Of a stretch of 13,978 bases of DNA, positions 7,001 through 13,789 are shown piece after piece (position 1 is the first letter of the stretch; each line of letters begins with the position of its first letter). Made by a program: the position numbers and the translations under genes. The notes beneath the pieces were generated by a model, which was not told the origin of the DNA, ran no database searches, and saw only the letters and a list, made by a program, of their open reading frames with translations. The DNA is taken from the NCBI GenBank assembly GCA_019309685.1, contig JAFDFT010000023.1, forward strand, positions 1 through 13,978, in the 5' to 3' direction. The stretch comes from Deltaproteobacteria bacterium (GTDB lineage: Bacteria > Desulfobacterota > Desulfobacteria > Desulfobacterales > JAABPS01).

Positions 7001-8168
7001 TGTTGTCAGATCACAGCTTGAACAATTGCTTGTTGGTCAAAAATGCTACGCGACGCTGAAAAAAGGAAATAAAGTCCTTATTGAGCAAGGCGCAAAGATT
7101 GATAAAGAATTATTATATAAAATACCTGTAGCTGATCTTGAGGGCATCGTATTAAAGGAACCCAAGCGCACCGAACAAATTCATCTTATTCTTGGACGAT
7201 ACAGAGAACAATGCGATGTCTGCAGAGAAACGTTTGAACAGCAAGTAAGTAAGTACGAAAAGGGTGATGATCTCCCGCCAGGTGTTATTAAAATGGTTAA
7301 GGTCTATGTTGCCATGAAGAGAAAACTTTCGGTTGGTGATAAGATGGCCGGCCGTCATGGGAACAAAGGCGTCGTATCAAGGATTCTTCCCATGGAGGAT
7401 TTGCCCTATTTCGAGGACGGAACACCGGTGGATATGGTACTAAACCCATTAGGCGTACCGTCTCGAATGAATGTGGGGCAGATCCTTGAGATACATCTGG
7501 GGTATGCTGCGAAAGGACTGGGGGATCAGGTCAATATGCTGCTCAAAGAGAATAAAACGAAGCTCTTAAAGGAAAAATTAAAACGAATTTTTTCTTCTCC
7601 ATCAGAACGGACTAAAATTGATCATTTAAACGATGATGAGATATTGAATTTGGCCAATGAGTATAAAAACGGAGTTCATATGATGACGCCTGTTTTTGAT
7701 GGCGCAAAAGAGGAAGAGATAAAGAATCTTCTGAACGAGGCTGATCTTTCGGCAACCGCTCAGGCCACATTATACGATGGTCGATCAGGAGAACCCTTTG
7801 ATGAAAAAATAACAGTGGGCACTATGTATATGCTGAAACTCCATCATCTTGTTGACGATAAGATACATGCCAGATCCATTGGGCCTTATTCACTTGTTAC
7901 CCAGCAGCCGCTGGGAGGGAAAGCCCAATTCGGCGGACAACGTCTTGGAGAAATGGAAGTATGGGCAATGGAAGCTTATGGAGCGGCGTATGCTCTTCAA
8001 GAATTTTTAACGGTTAAATCTGATGATATGGCTGGAAGAACCCGAATGTACGAAAAAATTGTGAAGGGGCAAAACACGCTGGAACCAGGTTTACCGGAAT
8101 CTTTTAAGGTTCTTACAAAAGAATTACAGAGCCTGGGTTTAGATATCACCCTCTTGGAAGAAAATTAA
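4056..8168 (+). CDS. rpoB: DNA-directed RNA polymerase subunit beta
   Basis: Beta forms one side of the active cleft of RNA polymerase and binds substrate NTPs and the RNA-DNA hybrid. The 1370-residue product has all main landmarks. The rifampicin-pocket region F-F-G-T-S-Q-L-S-Q-F-L-D is at about 513-524, with D524, H534 and S539 corresponding to E. coli D516, H526 and S531. All are the sensitive-type residues. The only difference seen in that cluster beyond conservative ones is T532 for E. coli I524. The active-site lysines K1096 and K1104 in G-D-K-M-A-G-R-H-G-N-K match E. coli K1065 and K1073. The C terminus has the G-G-Q-R-x-G-E-M-E-V-W-A motif. ATG 4056 is preceded by TGGAG (4046-4050); an in-frame ATG at 4005 falls inside the spacer hairpin loop and lacks a ribosome binding site. 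rpoC starts ten bases downstream. Confidence 0.98.
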   Translation: MSEKPLAIKRLRKNFGKIEKIVDIPDLIAVQRESFNRFLQMDVPPEKREDSGLQAVFKSVFPIKDFTGSASLEFVSYRFGEIKHNVAECVQRGMTYEIPIRITVRLVVYDIDKETGISNIRDIKEQEIYFGAIPLMTEKGTFIINGTERVVVSQLHRSSGVFFDHDKGKTHSSGKIIYSSRIIPVRGSWIDMEVDPKGIIYIRIDRRRKFPITILLKAFGFSIDDLLTYFYQTEKITISGKRIFKEFNPELLKGQRSSKDIKDTKSNEYIIKKGRIFTKKAIQKLESAKTEMIPISQEDLIDKTVAKPLFHPKTGEVVVRAAETIDEETLTLLTDAGINEFELLYIDGVNSSNTLVNTLLLDKVETREEALIEIYRRLRPGNPATPEVAQDFIDNLFSKSTYYDLSRVGRLKINHRLGIDAPIDLKILRKEDILLTAKTLIELKDTQGTVDDIDHLGNRRVRAVGELLENQYRIGLVRMERAIKERMSLQEVDALMPHDLVNPKPVAAVVKEFFGTSQLSQFLDQTNPLSETTHKRRLSALGPGGLTRERAGFEVRDVHPSHYGRICPIETPEGPNIGLIVSLSTYARVNDFGFVETPYSVVDNSTVLKDIKYLSAFEEKEFPIAQANAPLDKKGHYVNPLVTSRVAGEFMMVKRENIELMDVSPNQLVSVSASLIPFLENDDANRALMGSNMQRQAVPLISNEAPLVGTGIEGVVAKDSGVTIVTPKDGTVVNVDASRIVLKHDPSNKRDGKSDPSQKDVTIYNLSKFIRSNQNTCFNHRPIVKMGQEVKAGEIIADGPATDKGELALGKNVTVAFMPWGGYNFEDSILVSERLVRDGVYTSVHIEEFEIVSRDTKLGKEEITRDIPNVGDEALKDLDESGIIMLGAEVGQSDILVGRITPKGETQLSPEEKLLRAIFGEKAGDVKDTSLRVPPGVEGIVIDAKIFSRRGIKKDERALSVEDEEIGILEKNRDDELSIIQDVVRSQLEQLLVGQKCYATLKKGNKVLIEQGAKIDKELLYKIPVADLEGIVLKEPKRTEQIHLILGRYREQCDVCRETFEQQVSKYEKGDDLPPGVIKMVKVYVAMKRKLSVGDKMAGRHGNKGVVSRILPMEDLPYFEDGTPVDMVLNPLGVPSRMNVGQILEIHLGYAAKGLGDQVNMLLKENKTKLLKEKLKRIFSSPSERTKIDHLNDDEILNLANEYKNGVHMMTPVFDGAKEEEIKNLLNEADLSATAQATLYDGRSGEPFDEKITVGTMYMLKLHHLVDDKIHARSIGPYSLVTQQPLGGKAQFGGQRLGEMEVWAMEAYGAAYALQEFLTVKSDDMAGRTRMYEKIVKGQNTLEPGLPESFKVLTKELQSLGLDITLLEEN

Positions 8169-8178
8169 GGAGATAAAT

Positions 8179-11100
8179 TTGGAAACATTATACGATTTCT
8201 TCGCTAAACCAACAGATCCCAAAAAGTATTCTGCTGTCAAGGTTGCTCTGGCATCTTCAGAGCAGATAAGGAAATGGTCTCATGGTGAGATTAAGAAGCC
8301 TGAGACCATTAATTACCGAACATTCAAACCGGAAAGGGATGGTCTTTTTTGCGCCAAAATTTTTGGTCCAACAAAAGACTACGAGTGTAATTGTGGAAAA
8401 TATAAACGCATGAAGCATCGAGGCGTCATTTGTGAGAAGTGTGGTGTTGAAGTCATTCAATCCAAGGTCCGAAGGGAGAGAATGGCACATATTGAACTGG
8501 CGACGCCCTGTGCGCATATATGGTTTTTAAAAAGCCTTCCCAGCAAAATCGGAAATTTGCTGGATTTTACGCTCAAGAATCTTGAAAAAGTGCTTTATTT
8601 TGACAGCTATATTGTTCTTGACCCGAAGGATACTGATCTGAGCATAGGTCAGATTTTGTCTGATGATAAATACCAAGAGGCACTTGAAAATTTTGGGGCA
8701 ACATTTGAAGTCGGGATTGGTGCTGAAGCAGTTAAGGTGATGCTGGAAAATATTGATCTTGATGTATTATACAAAGAATTGAGAGAAGATATTCTTTCAA
8801 CCAATTCCATGGCAAAGCGCCAGAAGCTGTCGAAGCGGCTTAAAATTGTCGACGCATTCAGACGTTCAGGTATTAATCCTGCATGGATGATCATGGATGC
8901 TATTCCTGTCCTTCCACCGGACTTGAGACCACTGGTTCCGCTTGAAGGAGGCAGATTCGCTACATCTGATCTCAATGATCTGTATCGAAGAGTGATAAAT
9001 AGAAACAACCGTCTTAAGCGACTGATGGATTTAAAAGCTCCGGATATTATTGTTCGTAATGAAAAACGGATGCTTCAGGAATCTGTTGATGTTCTTTTTG
9101 ATAATGGTCGTCATGGACGGGTTATTATGGGTACGAACAAACGTCCTTTGAAGTCTTTAAGTGATACTTTAAAAGGCAAGCAGGGACGATTCCGTCAGAA
9201 CCTTTTAGGGAAAAGAGTTGATTACTCAGGCCGTACCGTTATTACGGTCGGACCGGAGCTTAGACTTCACCAATGCGGCTTACCAAAGATAATGGCCCTT
9301 GAGCTTTTTAAACCTTTTGTTTACTTCCGCCTTGAAGAAAAGGGACTTGTATCAACCGTTAAAAGCGCGAAAAAAATGGTGGAAAAAGAGACACCGGAAG
9401 TATGGGATACGTTAGATGATGTCGTAAAAGAATACCCTGTCTTTTTAAATCGAGCACCAACCCTTCACCGGCTGGGCATTCAGGCGTTTGAGCCCATTCT
9501 GATTGAAGGAAAAGCCCTACAGCTTCACCCGTTGGTCTGTACTGCTTTTAACGCGGATTTTGACGGTGACCAGATGGCCGTTCACGTGCCTCTTTCCATA
9601 GAGTCTCAAATTGAGGCCAGGGTGCTGATGCTTTCCAGCAATAATATCCTTTCACCGGCCAATGGAAGTCCAATTATTGTTCCGAGCCAGGATATCGTTC
9701 TGGGGCTCTACTATATGACAAGGGGTGTTGATAATAAAAAAGGAGACGGTCATATATTTTCATCACCCGAAGAAGTTCGTGCCGCGTACGATGATAGAGC
9801 AGTTGACCTTCATGCAAAAATAATCGTTCGAATTGATGAAAAAAGAATGGAGACAACAGTCGGCCGTATTCTTCTTTGGGAAATTATACCTCAAGACACA
9901 ATCATAACATTTCGTCATATCATGGTGTCGTCAGAAGAAGCATCGAGTAACGTTTTAGCTCAGATAGATAAAGGCAGGCAGTTTTTGGATCTGGTAGAAG
10001 AATATTCGCAAAGTCCTGACAAAGAGAATGAAGGTTTTATTGGTGTGCTCAAGGAGGATGAGTTCGCAAGAGTATTCAAAATTGATGAAACGGATGCGGA
10101 TGAGGTATTTTCTCTCCAAAAAGGTGATGTTAGCACCCCAATTCGAATTGAAGATGCATATCACATATTTGAGGTGGTGGATAAATCTTCACCGGTTCCT
10201 TTTGATGTCGTAAACCATTTAATGGATAAAAAGATGCTTCGTGATCTTGTTGATTTTGTTTACAGAAATCTCGGCGCCAAAGCAACGGTCATTCTTTCGG
10301 ACAGGTTAAAGGATATGGGCTATCGATATTCAACAGAAGGAGGGCTTTCGATATCCATTGACGCCATGATCATTCCAACGGCAAAGGAAGATATTCTCAA
10401 GAAGGCGGAAACACAGGTTGAAGAGATCAATAAACAGTGGACTGAGGGGCTCATCACGCAAGGGGAAAAATATAATAAAGTCGTAGATATCTGGACAAAG
10501 GCAACAGATGAAGTTGCAGATGAGATGATGAAGGCCATGCAGAAAGGTTTGACTGTTGATTCGAATAAGGCCGATAAAAGCTCTTCTTCGATGGGTGAAA
10601 GCTTTAACCCAATATATATGATGGCGGATTCCGGTGCGAGGGGCAGCAAGGATCAGATGCGTCAGCTTGCAGGTATGCGCGGTCTTATGGCAAAACCCTC
10701 TGGTGAAATTATTGAAACACCCATTAACGCTAATTTCAGAGAAGGCCTTTCGGTTCTTCAATATTTTATTTCTACGCATGGCGCCAGAAAGGGGCTTGCA
10801 GATACGGCATTAAAAACGGCAAATTCAGGATACCTAACCAGACGGCTTGCCGATGTTGCTCAGGATTGTATGATTTTGGAAGAAGATTGCGGCACAACAA
10901 TGGGCGTGGAAGTGGAACCTCTTCTGGAAGGCGGTGAGATTATTCAGCGTCTGGGTGAGCGTATTTTAGGACGTGTTACCATTGAAGATATACATGACCC
11001 GTTTACGGATGAAATTATTATACAACAGGGCGAGCACCTTGACGAATCCATGGTTAAAAAAATTGAAGACGCGGGTATTACAAAGGCAAAAATCAGGTCT

Positions 11101-12570
11101 GTTCTTACGTGTAGATCAAAACATGGTGTGTGTGCAGGATGTTACGGAAGAGATCTTTCACACGGGAAGTTGGTAGAAATTGGACAGGCCGTTGGTATCA
11201 TGGCGGCCCAATCGATTGGTGAACCGGGTACGCAGTTGACGATGCGTACATTTCACATTGGTGGAACCGCAAGCCGACGTGTTGAGCAGGCGGATATCAA
11301 TGCAAGAGTAGATGGAACCATACGGTTCGATGATCTTAAAGTGTTAAAACATGCTAAAGATCAGTATATTGTGATGAACCGGAAAGGCGGGGAGTTTGCA
11401 ATCATCAGTGATACCGGTCGTGAAAGAGAACGGTTCCCGGTTATTTATGGCGCACATTTAAAAGTTAAAGACGGAGACAAAGTGAAAGAGGGGGATCTCC
11501 TCGCCACATGGGACCCTTTTACGACACCGATACTGACAGAGATAGATGGAACGATTAAGTTTGGCGATATTGATGCGGGAAAAACCATGCAGGAAAAAGT
11601 TGATCCTGTTACAGGAAAATCGAGCCACACCATCATTGAATCAAAAAGCGGTGAGGAGCGTCCTAGAATTTCAATTAAAGATAAGGAAGGACAAACAGCA
11701 AAACTCCCGGAATCGGAGGGAAGGGCGCGTTACTTTCTGCCGGTTGATGCTATTTTGATGGTGGAAGAAAATGATACAGTTAAAGCCGGTGATATTATTG
11801 CGAAACTCCCCAGAGCGACAACAAAAACAAAGGATATTACAGGTGGTCTTCCACGAGTTGCGGAGCTTTTTGAAGTTCGAAAACCCAAAGAAATGGCAGT
11901 ATTAAGTGAAATCGACGGTTATGTATCCATATCGAAGGCTACCAAGAAGGGAAAACAGAAAGTAACTGTAACGCCTGTGGATGTGGGTGAGAAAATTGAA
12001 TATCTGATCCCTCGTGGAAAACATATCAATGTTTACGAAGGGGACTATATTCGAGCAGGAGATCCTCTTGTTGGCGGTTCAGCCGTGCCTCAGGATATTT
12101 TGAATATTAAGGGGGAAATTGAACTTGCGCGTTATCTTGTTGATGAAGTTCAGGAGGTTTATAGACTGCAGGGTGTGCGTATCAATGACAAACACATAGA
12201 GGTCATTGTAAGGCAGATGATGAGGCGTGTAAAGGTCGTTGACGTGGGTGACACAGATTGTATTTATGAAGAACATGTAGACAGGGTGAAGTTTGAAGAG
12301 CTTAATAATGCAGTAATAGAAAAAGGGGGTAAACCGGCTGTTGCGGAACCGCTTATTCTTGGAATAACCAAAGCCTCTCTTTGCACGGACAGTTTTATTT
12401 CAGCTGCTTCATTCCAGGAAACAACCAAGGTGCTGACAGATGCCAGCATTGCAGGCACAAAAGATTATTTACGGGGCTTGAAAGAAAACGTGATTATGGG
12501 CCGAATTATTCCTGCGGGAACGGGGCATCCATCCTATCGAGATATCGGGATTGGGCCAAGCTCGGAATGA
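8179..12570 (+). CDS. rpoC: DNA-directed RNA polymerase subunit beta' with an inserted parvulin-like domain
   Basis: Beta' carries the catalytic Mg site, clamp, bridge helix and trigger loop. Visible landmarks are zinc site 1 (C70, C72, C85, C88), the catalytic N-A-D-F-D-G-D (D460, D462, D464), rim helices at about 738-790, zinc site 2 (C904, C978, C985, C988) and the trigger-loop residues M1022, R1023 and H1026. The first two sets have exactly E. coli numbers, and the last two sets are shifted by exactly +90. The shift comes from residues 572-673, described as a separate feature. The trigger-loop region holds an SI3-type insertion as in other proteobacteria, but the C-terminal part is about 34 residues shorter than in E. 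coli. Total length is 1463 against 1407 in E. coli. The start is TTG 8179, with AAGGAG (8167-8172) overlapping the rpoB stop. The stop is TGA. Confidence 0.98.
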   Translation: METLYDFFAKPTDPKKYSAVKVALASSEQIRKWSHGEIKKPETINYRTFKPERDGLFCAKIFGPTKDYECNCGKYKRMKHRGVICEKCGVEVIQSKVRRERMAHIELATPCAHIWFLKSLPSKIGNLLDFTLKNLEKVLYFDSYIVLDPKDTDLSIGQILSDDKYQEALENFGATFEVGIGAEAVKVMLENIDLDVLYKELREDILSTNSMAKRQKLSKRLKIVDAFRRSGINPAWMIMDAIPVLPPDLRPLVPLEGGRFATSDLNDLYRRVINRNNRLKRLMDLKAPDIIVRNEKRMLQESVDVLFDNGRHGRVIMGTNKRPLKSLSDTLKGKQGRFRQNLLGKRVDYSGRTVITVGPELRLHQCGLPKIMALELFKPFVYFRLEEKGLVSTVKSAKKMVEKETPEVWDTLDDVVKEYPVFLNRAPTLHRLGIQAFEPILIEGKALQLHPLVCTAFNADFDGDQMAVHVPLSIESQIEARVLMLSSNNILSPANGSPIIVPSQDIVLGLYYMTRGVDNKKGDGHIFSSPEEVRAAYDDRAVDLHAKIIVRIDEKRMETTVGRILLWEIIPQDTIITFRHIMVSSEEASSNVLAQIDKGRQFLDLVEEYSQSPDKENEGFIGVLKEDEFARVFKIDETDADEVFSLQKGDVSTPIRIEDAYHIFEVVDKSSPVPFDVVNHLMDKKMLRDLVDFVYRNLGAKATVILSDRLKDMGYRYSTEGGLSISIDAMIIPTAKEDILKKAETQVEEINKQWTEGLITQGEKYNKVVDIWTKATDEVADEMMKAMQKGLTVDSNKADKSSSSMGESFNPIYMMADSGARGSKDQMRQLAGMRGLMAKPSGEIIETPINANFREGLSVLQYFISTHGARKGLADTALKTANSGYLTRRLADVAQDCMILEEDCGTTMGVEVEPLLEGGEIIQRLGERILGRVTIEDIHDPFTDEIIIQQGEHLDESMVKKIEDAGITKAKIRSVLTCRSKHGVCAGCYGRDLSHGKLVEIGQAVGIMAAQSIGEPGTQLTMRTFHIGGTASRRVEQADINARVDGTIRFDDLKVLKHAKDQYIVMNRKGGEFAIISDTGRERERFPVIYGAHLKVKDGDKVKEGDLLATWDPFTTPILTEIDGTIKFGDIDAGKTMQEKVDPVTGKSSHTIIESKSGEERPRISIKDKEGQTAKLPESEGRARYFLPVDAILMVEENDTVKAGDIIAKLPRATTKTKDITGGLPRVAELFEVRKPKEMAVLSEIDGYVSISKATKKGKQKVTVTPVDVGEKIEYLIPRGKHINVYEGDYIRAGDPLVGGSAVPQDILNIKGEIELARYLVDEVQEVYRLQGVRINDKHIEVIVRQMMRRVKVVDVGDTDCIYEEHVDRVKFEELNNAVIEKGGKPAVAEPLILGITKASLCTDSFISAASFQETTKVLTDASIAGTKDYLRGLKENVIMGRIIPAGTGHPSYRDIGIGPSSE
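9892..10197 (+). other. Parvulin-type (PpiC/rotamase) domain inserted in RpoC, residues 572-673
   Basis: The flanking RpoC sequence is ordinary: T-T-V-G-R-I-L-L-W-E-I-I-P before (559-571) and P-F-D-V-V-N after (from 674). E. coli has only K-G-L between these motifs. The inserted residues follow the parvulin order: F578-R-H580-I-M-V (strand 1 with its active-site His), E-E-A and K-G-R-Q-F602 (helix 1, the G-x-x-F motif), Y609-S-Q-S-P-D (the Cys/Asp loop, Ser here), G619-F-I-G622 (for the usual G-D-L-G), F644-S-L-Q-K-G-D-V-S652-T-P and Y661-H662-I-F (last strand with the second His). About 92 residues is the usual size of a parvulin domain. The family catalyses cis-trans isomerisation of prolyl bonds or acts as a chaperone. 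The fold assignment is by motif reading; activity is not shown. Confidence 0.85.
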
Positions 12571-12812
12571 CCTCTATTTTTGATTTTTTAAATAATTTCT
12601 TAACCTTTTTTGTTACATTTGGAAGTGTTACAAAAGCCCTTTTAAACAAATGGGCTTGGGGTCAATAAAAAGTGGAAATGATACAAAATAAATTGCTTAA
12701 GAAGACGTATTTTTTATATAAAAAGCTTGACATTAATCTATTACACGCATATATGTCGTCATTTACCTTGTGCACGATGTGTGAACAGATTTATCAATAA
12801 GCGGGGAAGAGT
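12571..12812 (+). other. rpoC-rpsL spacer, 242 bases
   Basis: The spacer is AT-rich and has no reading frame resembling a gene. Just after rpoC are T-rich runs without a preceding stem. A six-base-pair stem AAGCCC/GGGCTT (12634-12639/12652-12657) is followed by GGGGTCAATA and not by a T tract, so no good intrinsic terminator ends rpoBC. TGTTACA occurs twice in direct orientation (12611-12617 and 12626-12632) with no known meaning. The second half holds a likely promoter. Confidence 0.6.
12727..12755 (+). promoter_or_regulatory. Putative sigma-70 promoter for rpsL-rpsG-tuf
   Basis: A perfect -35 hexamer TTGACA (12727-12732) is followed by a 17-base spacer and TATATG (12750-12755), four of six matches to TATAAT. 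An AT-rich stretch with T and A runs (12709-12724) lies just upstream, as in promoters with UP elements. Transcription would begin near 12762, leaving a leader of about 50 bases before rpsL. This would give the str-type genes their own start besides readthrough from rpoC. Confidence 0.6.
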
Positions 12813-13184
12813 ATGCCGACAATAAATCAGCTAGTTAGAAAAGGCCGAAAGCGGTCTGTTAAAAAAACAAATACACCGGCATTGAAAGGGGCGCCACAAA
12901 GAAGAGGGGTGTGCACGCGTGTATATACTTCAACACCTAAAAAGCCCAATTCAGCCCTTCGGAAAGTTGCAAGAATCAGGCTGACTTCAGGCGCTGAAGT
13001 AACGGCATATATTCCCGGTATCGGGCATAATCTTCAGGAGCATTCTGTTGTTCTTGTCCGGGGGGGGCGTGTAAAGGACCTTCCAGGTGTACGATATCAT
13101 ATTGTAAGGGGTACGCTTGATACACTTGGTGTTGAAGATCGAAAACAGGGCCGTTCAAAATATGGTACGAAGCGGCCTAAGTAA
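12813..13184 (+). CDS. rpsL: Small ribosomal subunit protein uS12
   Basis: S12 lies at the decoding centre of the 30S subunit and controls fidelity. The product is 123 residues. It opens M-P-T-I-N-Q-L-V-R-K-G-R and contains T-P-K-K-P-N-S-A-L-R-K and R-G-G-R-V-K-D-L-P-G-V-R-Y-H. The lysines equivalent to E. coli K42 and K87, changed in classic streptomycin-resistant mutants, are intact, and the adjacent Asp in K-D-L-P-G is the residue methylthiolated by RimO in many bacteria. ATG 12813 is preceded by GGGGA (12803-12807). A run of eight G residues at 13060-13067 encodes R-G-G and is a possible spot for sequencing or replication slippage; the frame is intact here. Confidence 0.98.
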   Translation: MPTINQLVRKGRKRSVKKTNTPALKGAPQRRGVCTRVYTSTPKKPNSALRKVARIRLTSGAEVTAYIPGIGHNLQEHSVVLVRGGRVKDLPGVRYHIVRGTLDTLGVEDRKQGRSKYGTKRPK

Positions 13185-13222
13185 TCAACATGTTATAGAT
13201 ATCTGGGTTAATTGAAATTAAT

Positions 13223-13242
13223 AAGATCGTAAAAGATCTTTT
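13223..13242 (+). other. Small palindromic hairpin in the rpsL-rpsG spacer
   Basis: AAGATC (13223-13228) pairs with GATCTT (13235-13240) around a GTAAAA loop and is followed by two more T residues and then C. It lies midway in the 90-base spacer. It resembles a weak attenuator or an RNA element. In E. coli the rpsL-rpsG spacer, of similar length, folds into the S7 autoregulatory target, but I see no sequence match that would prove the same function here. Confidence 0.35.
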
Positions 13243-13274
13243 CGGGTTTAAATTGTAAATAAACGGTGTAGTGT

Positions 13275-13745
13275 ATGCCAAGAAGAAGGGAAGTTCCACA
13301 GCGGATTACGATGCCTGATCCCATATACGAAAACAGGCTTGTAACAAAATTTATTAATGCGATGATGCGAGACGGGAAAAAGAGCACCGCGGAATCATTG
13401 TTGTATAATGCGTTTGATATTATCAAGGGAAAAACCAAGGATGATCCCCTGAAGGTTTTTGAACAGGCGATTGAAAATGTAAGGCCAATGATTGAAGTAA
13501 AGTCAAGACGAGTTGGCGGATCAACCTATCAGGTTCCAACTGAAATAAGACCATCTCGGAGGACCGCTTTAGGGATCAGATGGATTATCAATCACGCGCG
13601 GAGTCGTTCAGAAAAAAGCATGCCAGGCAAGCTTGCCGGAGAATTGTTGGACGCTTCTGATAAAAAAGGGACTTCTATTAAGAAGAAAGAAGATACACAC
13701 AAAATGGCTGAGGCAAATAAGGCTTTTGCTCATTTTAGATGGTAA
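13275..13745 (+). CDS. rpsG: Small ribosomal subunit protein uS7
   Basis: S7 starts assembly of the 30S head by binding the 3' major domain of 16S rRNA and contacts E-site tRNA. The 156-residue protein has the standard length and motifs: M-P-R-R-R-E-V-P-Q-R at the start, L-V-x-K-F-I-N-A-M-M-R-D-G-K-K, V-R-P-M-I-E-V-K-S-R-R-V-G-G-S-T-Y-Q-V-P, and the final N-K-A-F-A-H-F-R-W. ATG 13275 has only a weak ribosome binding site (GGTG, 13265-13268), in contrast to its neighbours, so translation may depend on RNA structure or on rpsL translation. tuf follows after 44 bases, with no fusA in between. Confidence 0.98.
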   Translation: MPRRREVPQRITMPDPIYENRLVTKFINAMMRDGKKSTAESLLYNAFDIIKGKTKDDPLKVFEQAIENVRPMIEVKSRRVGGSTYQVPTEIRPSRRTALGIRWIINHARSRSEKSMPGKLAGELLDASDKKGTSIKKKEDTHKMAEANKAFAHFRW

Positions 13746-13789
13746 TAAATTGACGTAAAATTTGTTTGCTTTAAAGGGGGGATATAAAG

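Noticed and set aside
9892..10197. The RpoC extra segment as a frameshift, chimera or assembly error.
   Set aside because: The frame is open throughout, both flanks continue the normal RpoC alignment within one to three residues, base usage looks like the neighbours, and the segment itself reads as a coherent domain of family size.
9892..10197. The RpoC extra segment as an intein or inserted mobile element.
   Set aside because: No intein splice motifs (Cys/Ser at the start, His-Asn at the end) and no repeats at the borders; an intein would also be larger and placed at a more conserved catalytic motif.
12634..12657. AAGCCC/GGGCTT stem as the rpoBC terminator.
   Set aside because: Only six base pairs, a 12-base loop, and GGGGTC instead of a T tract follows.
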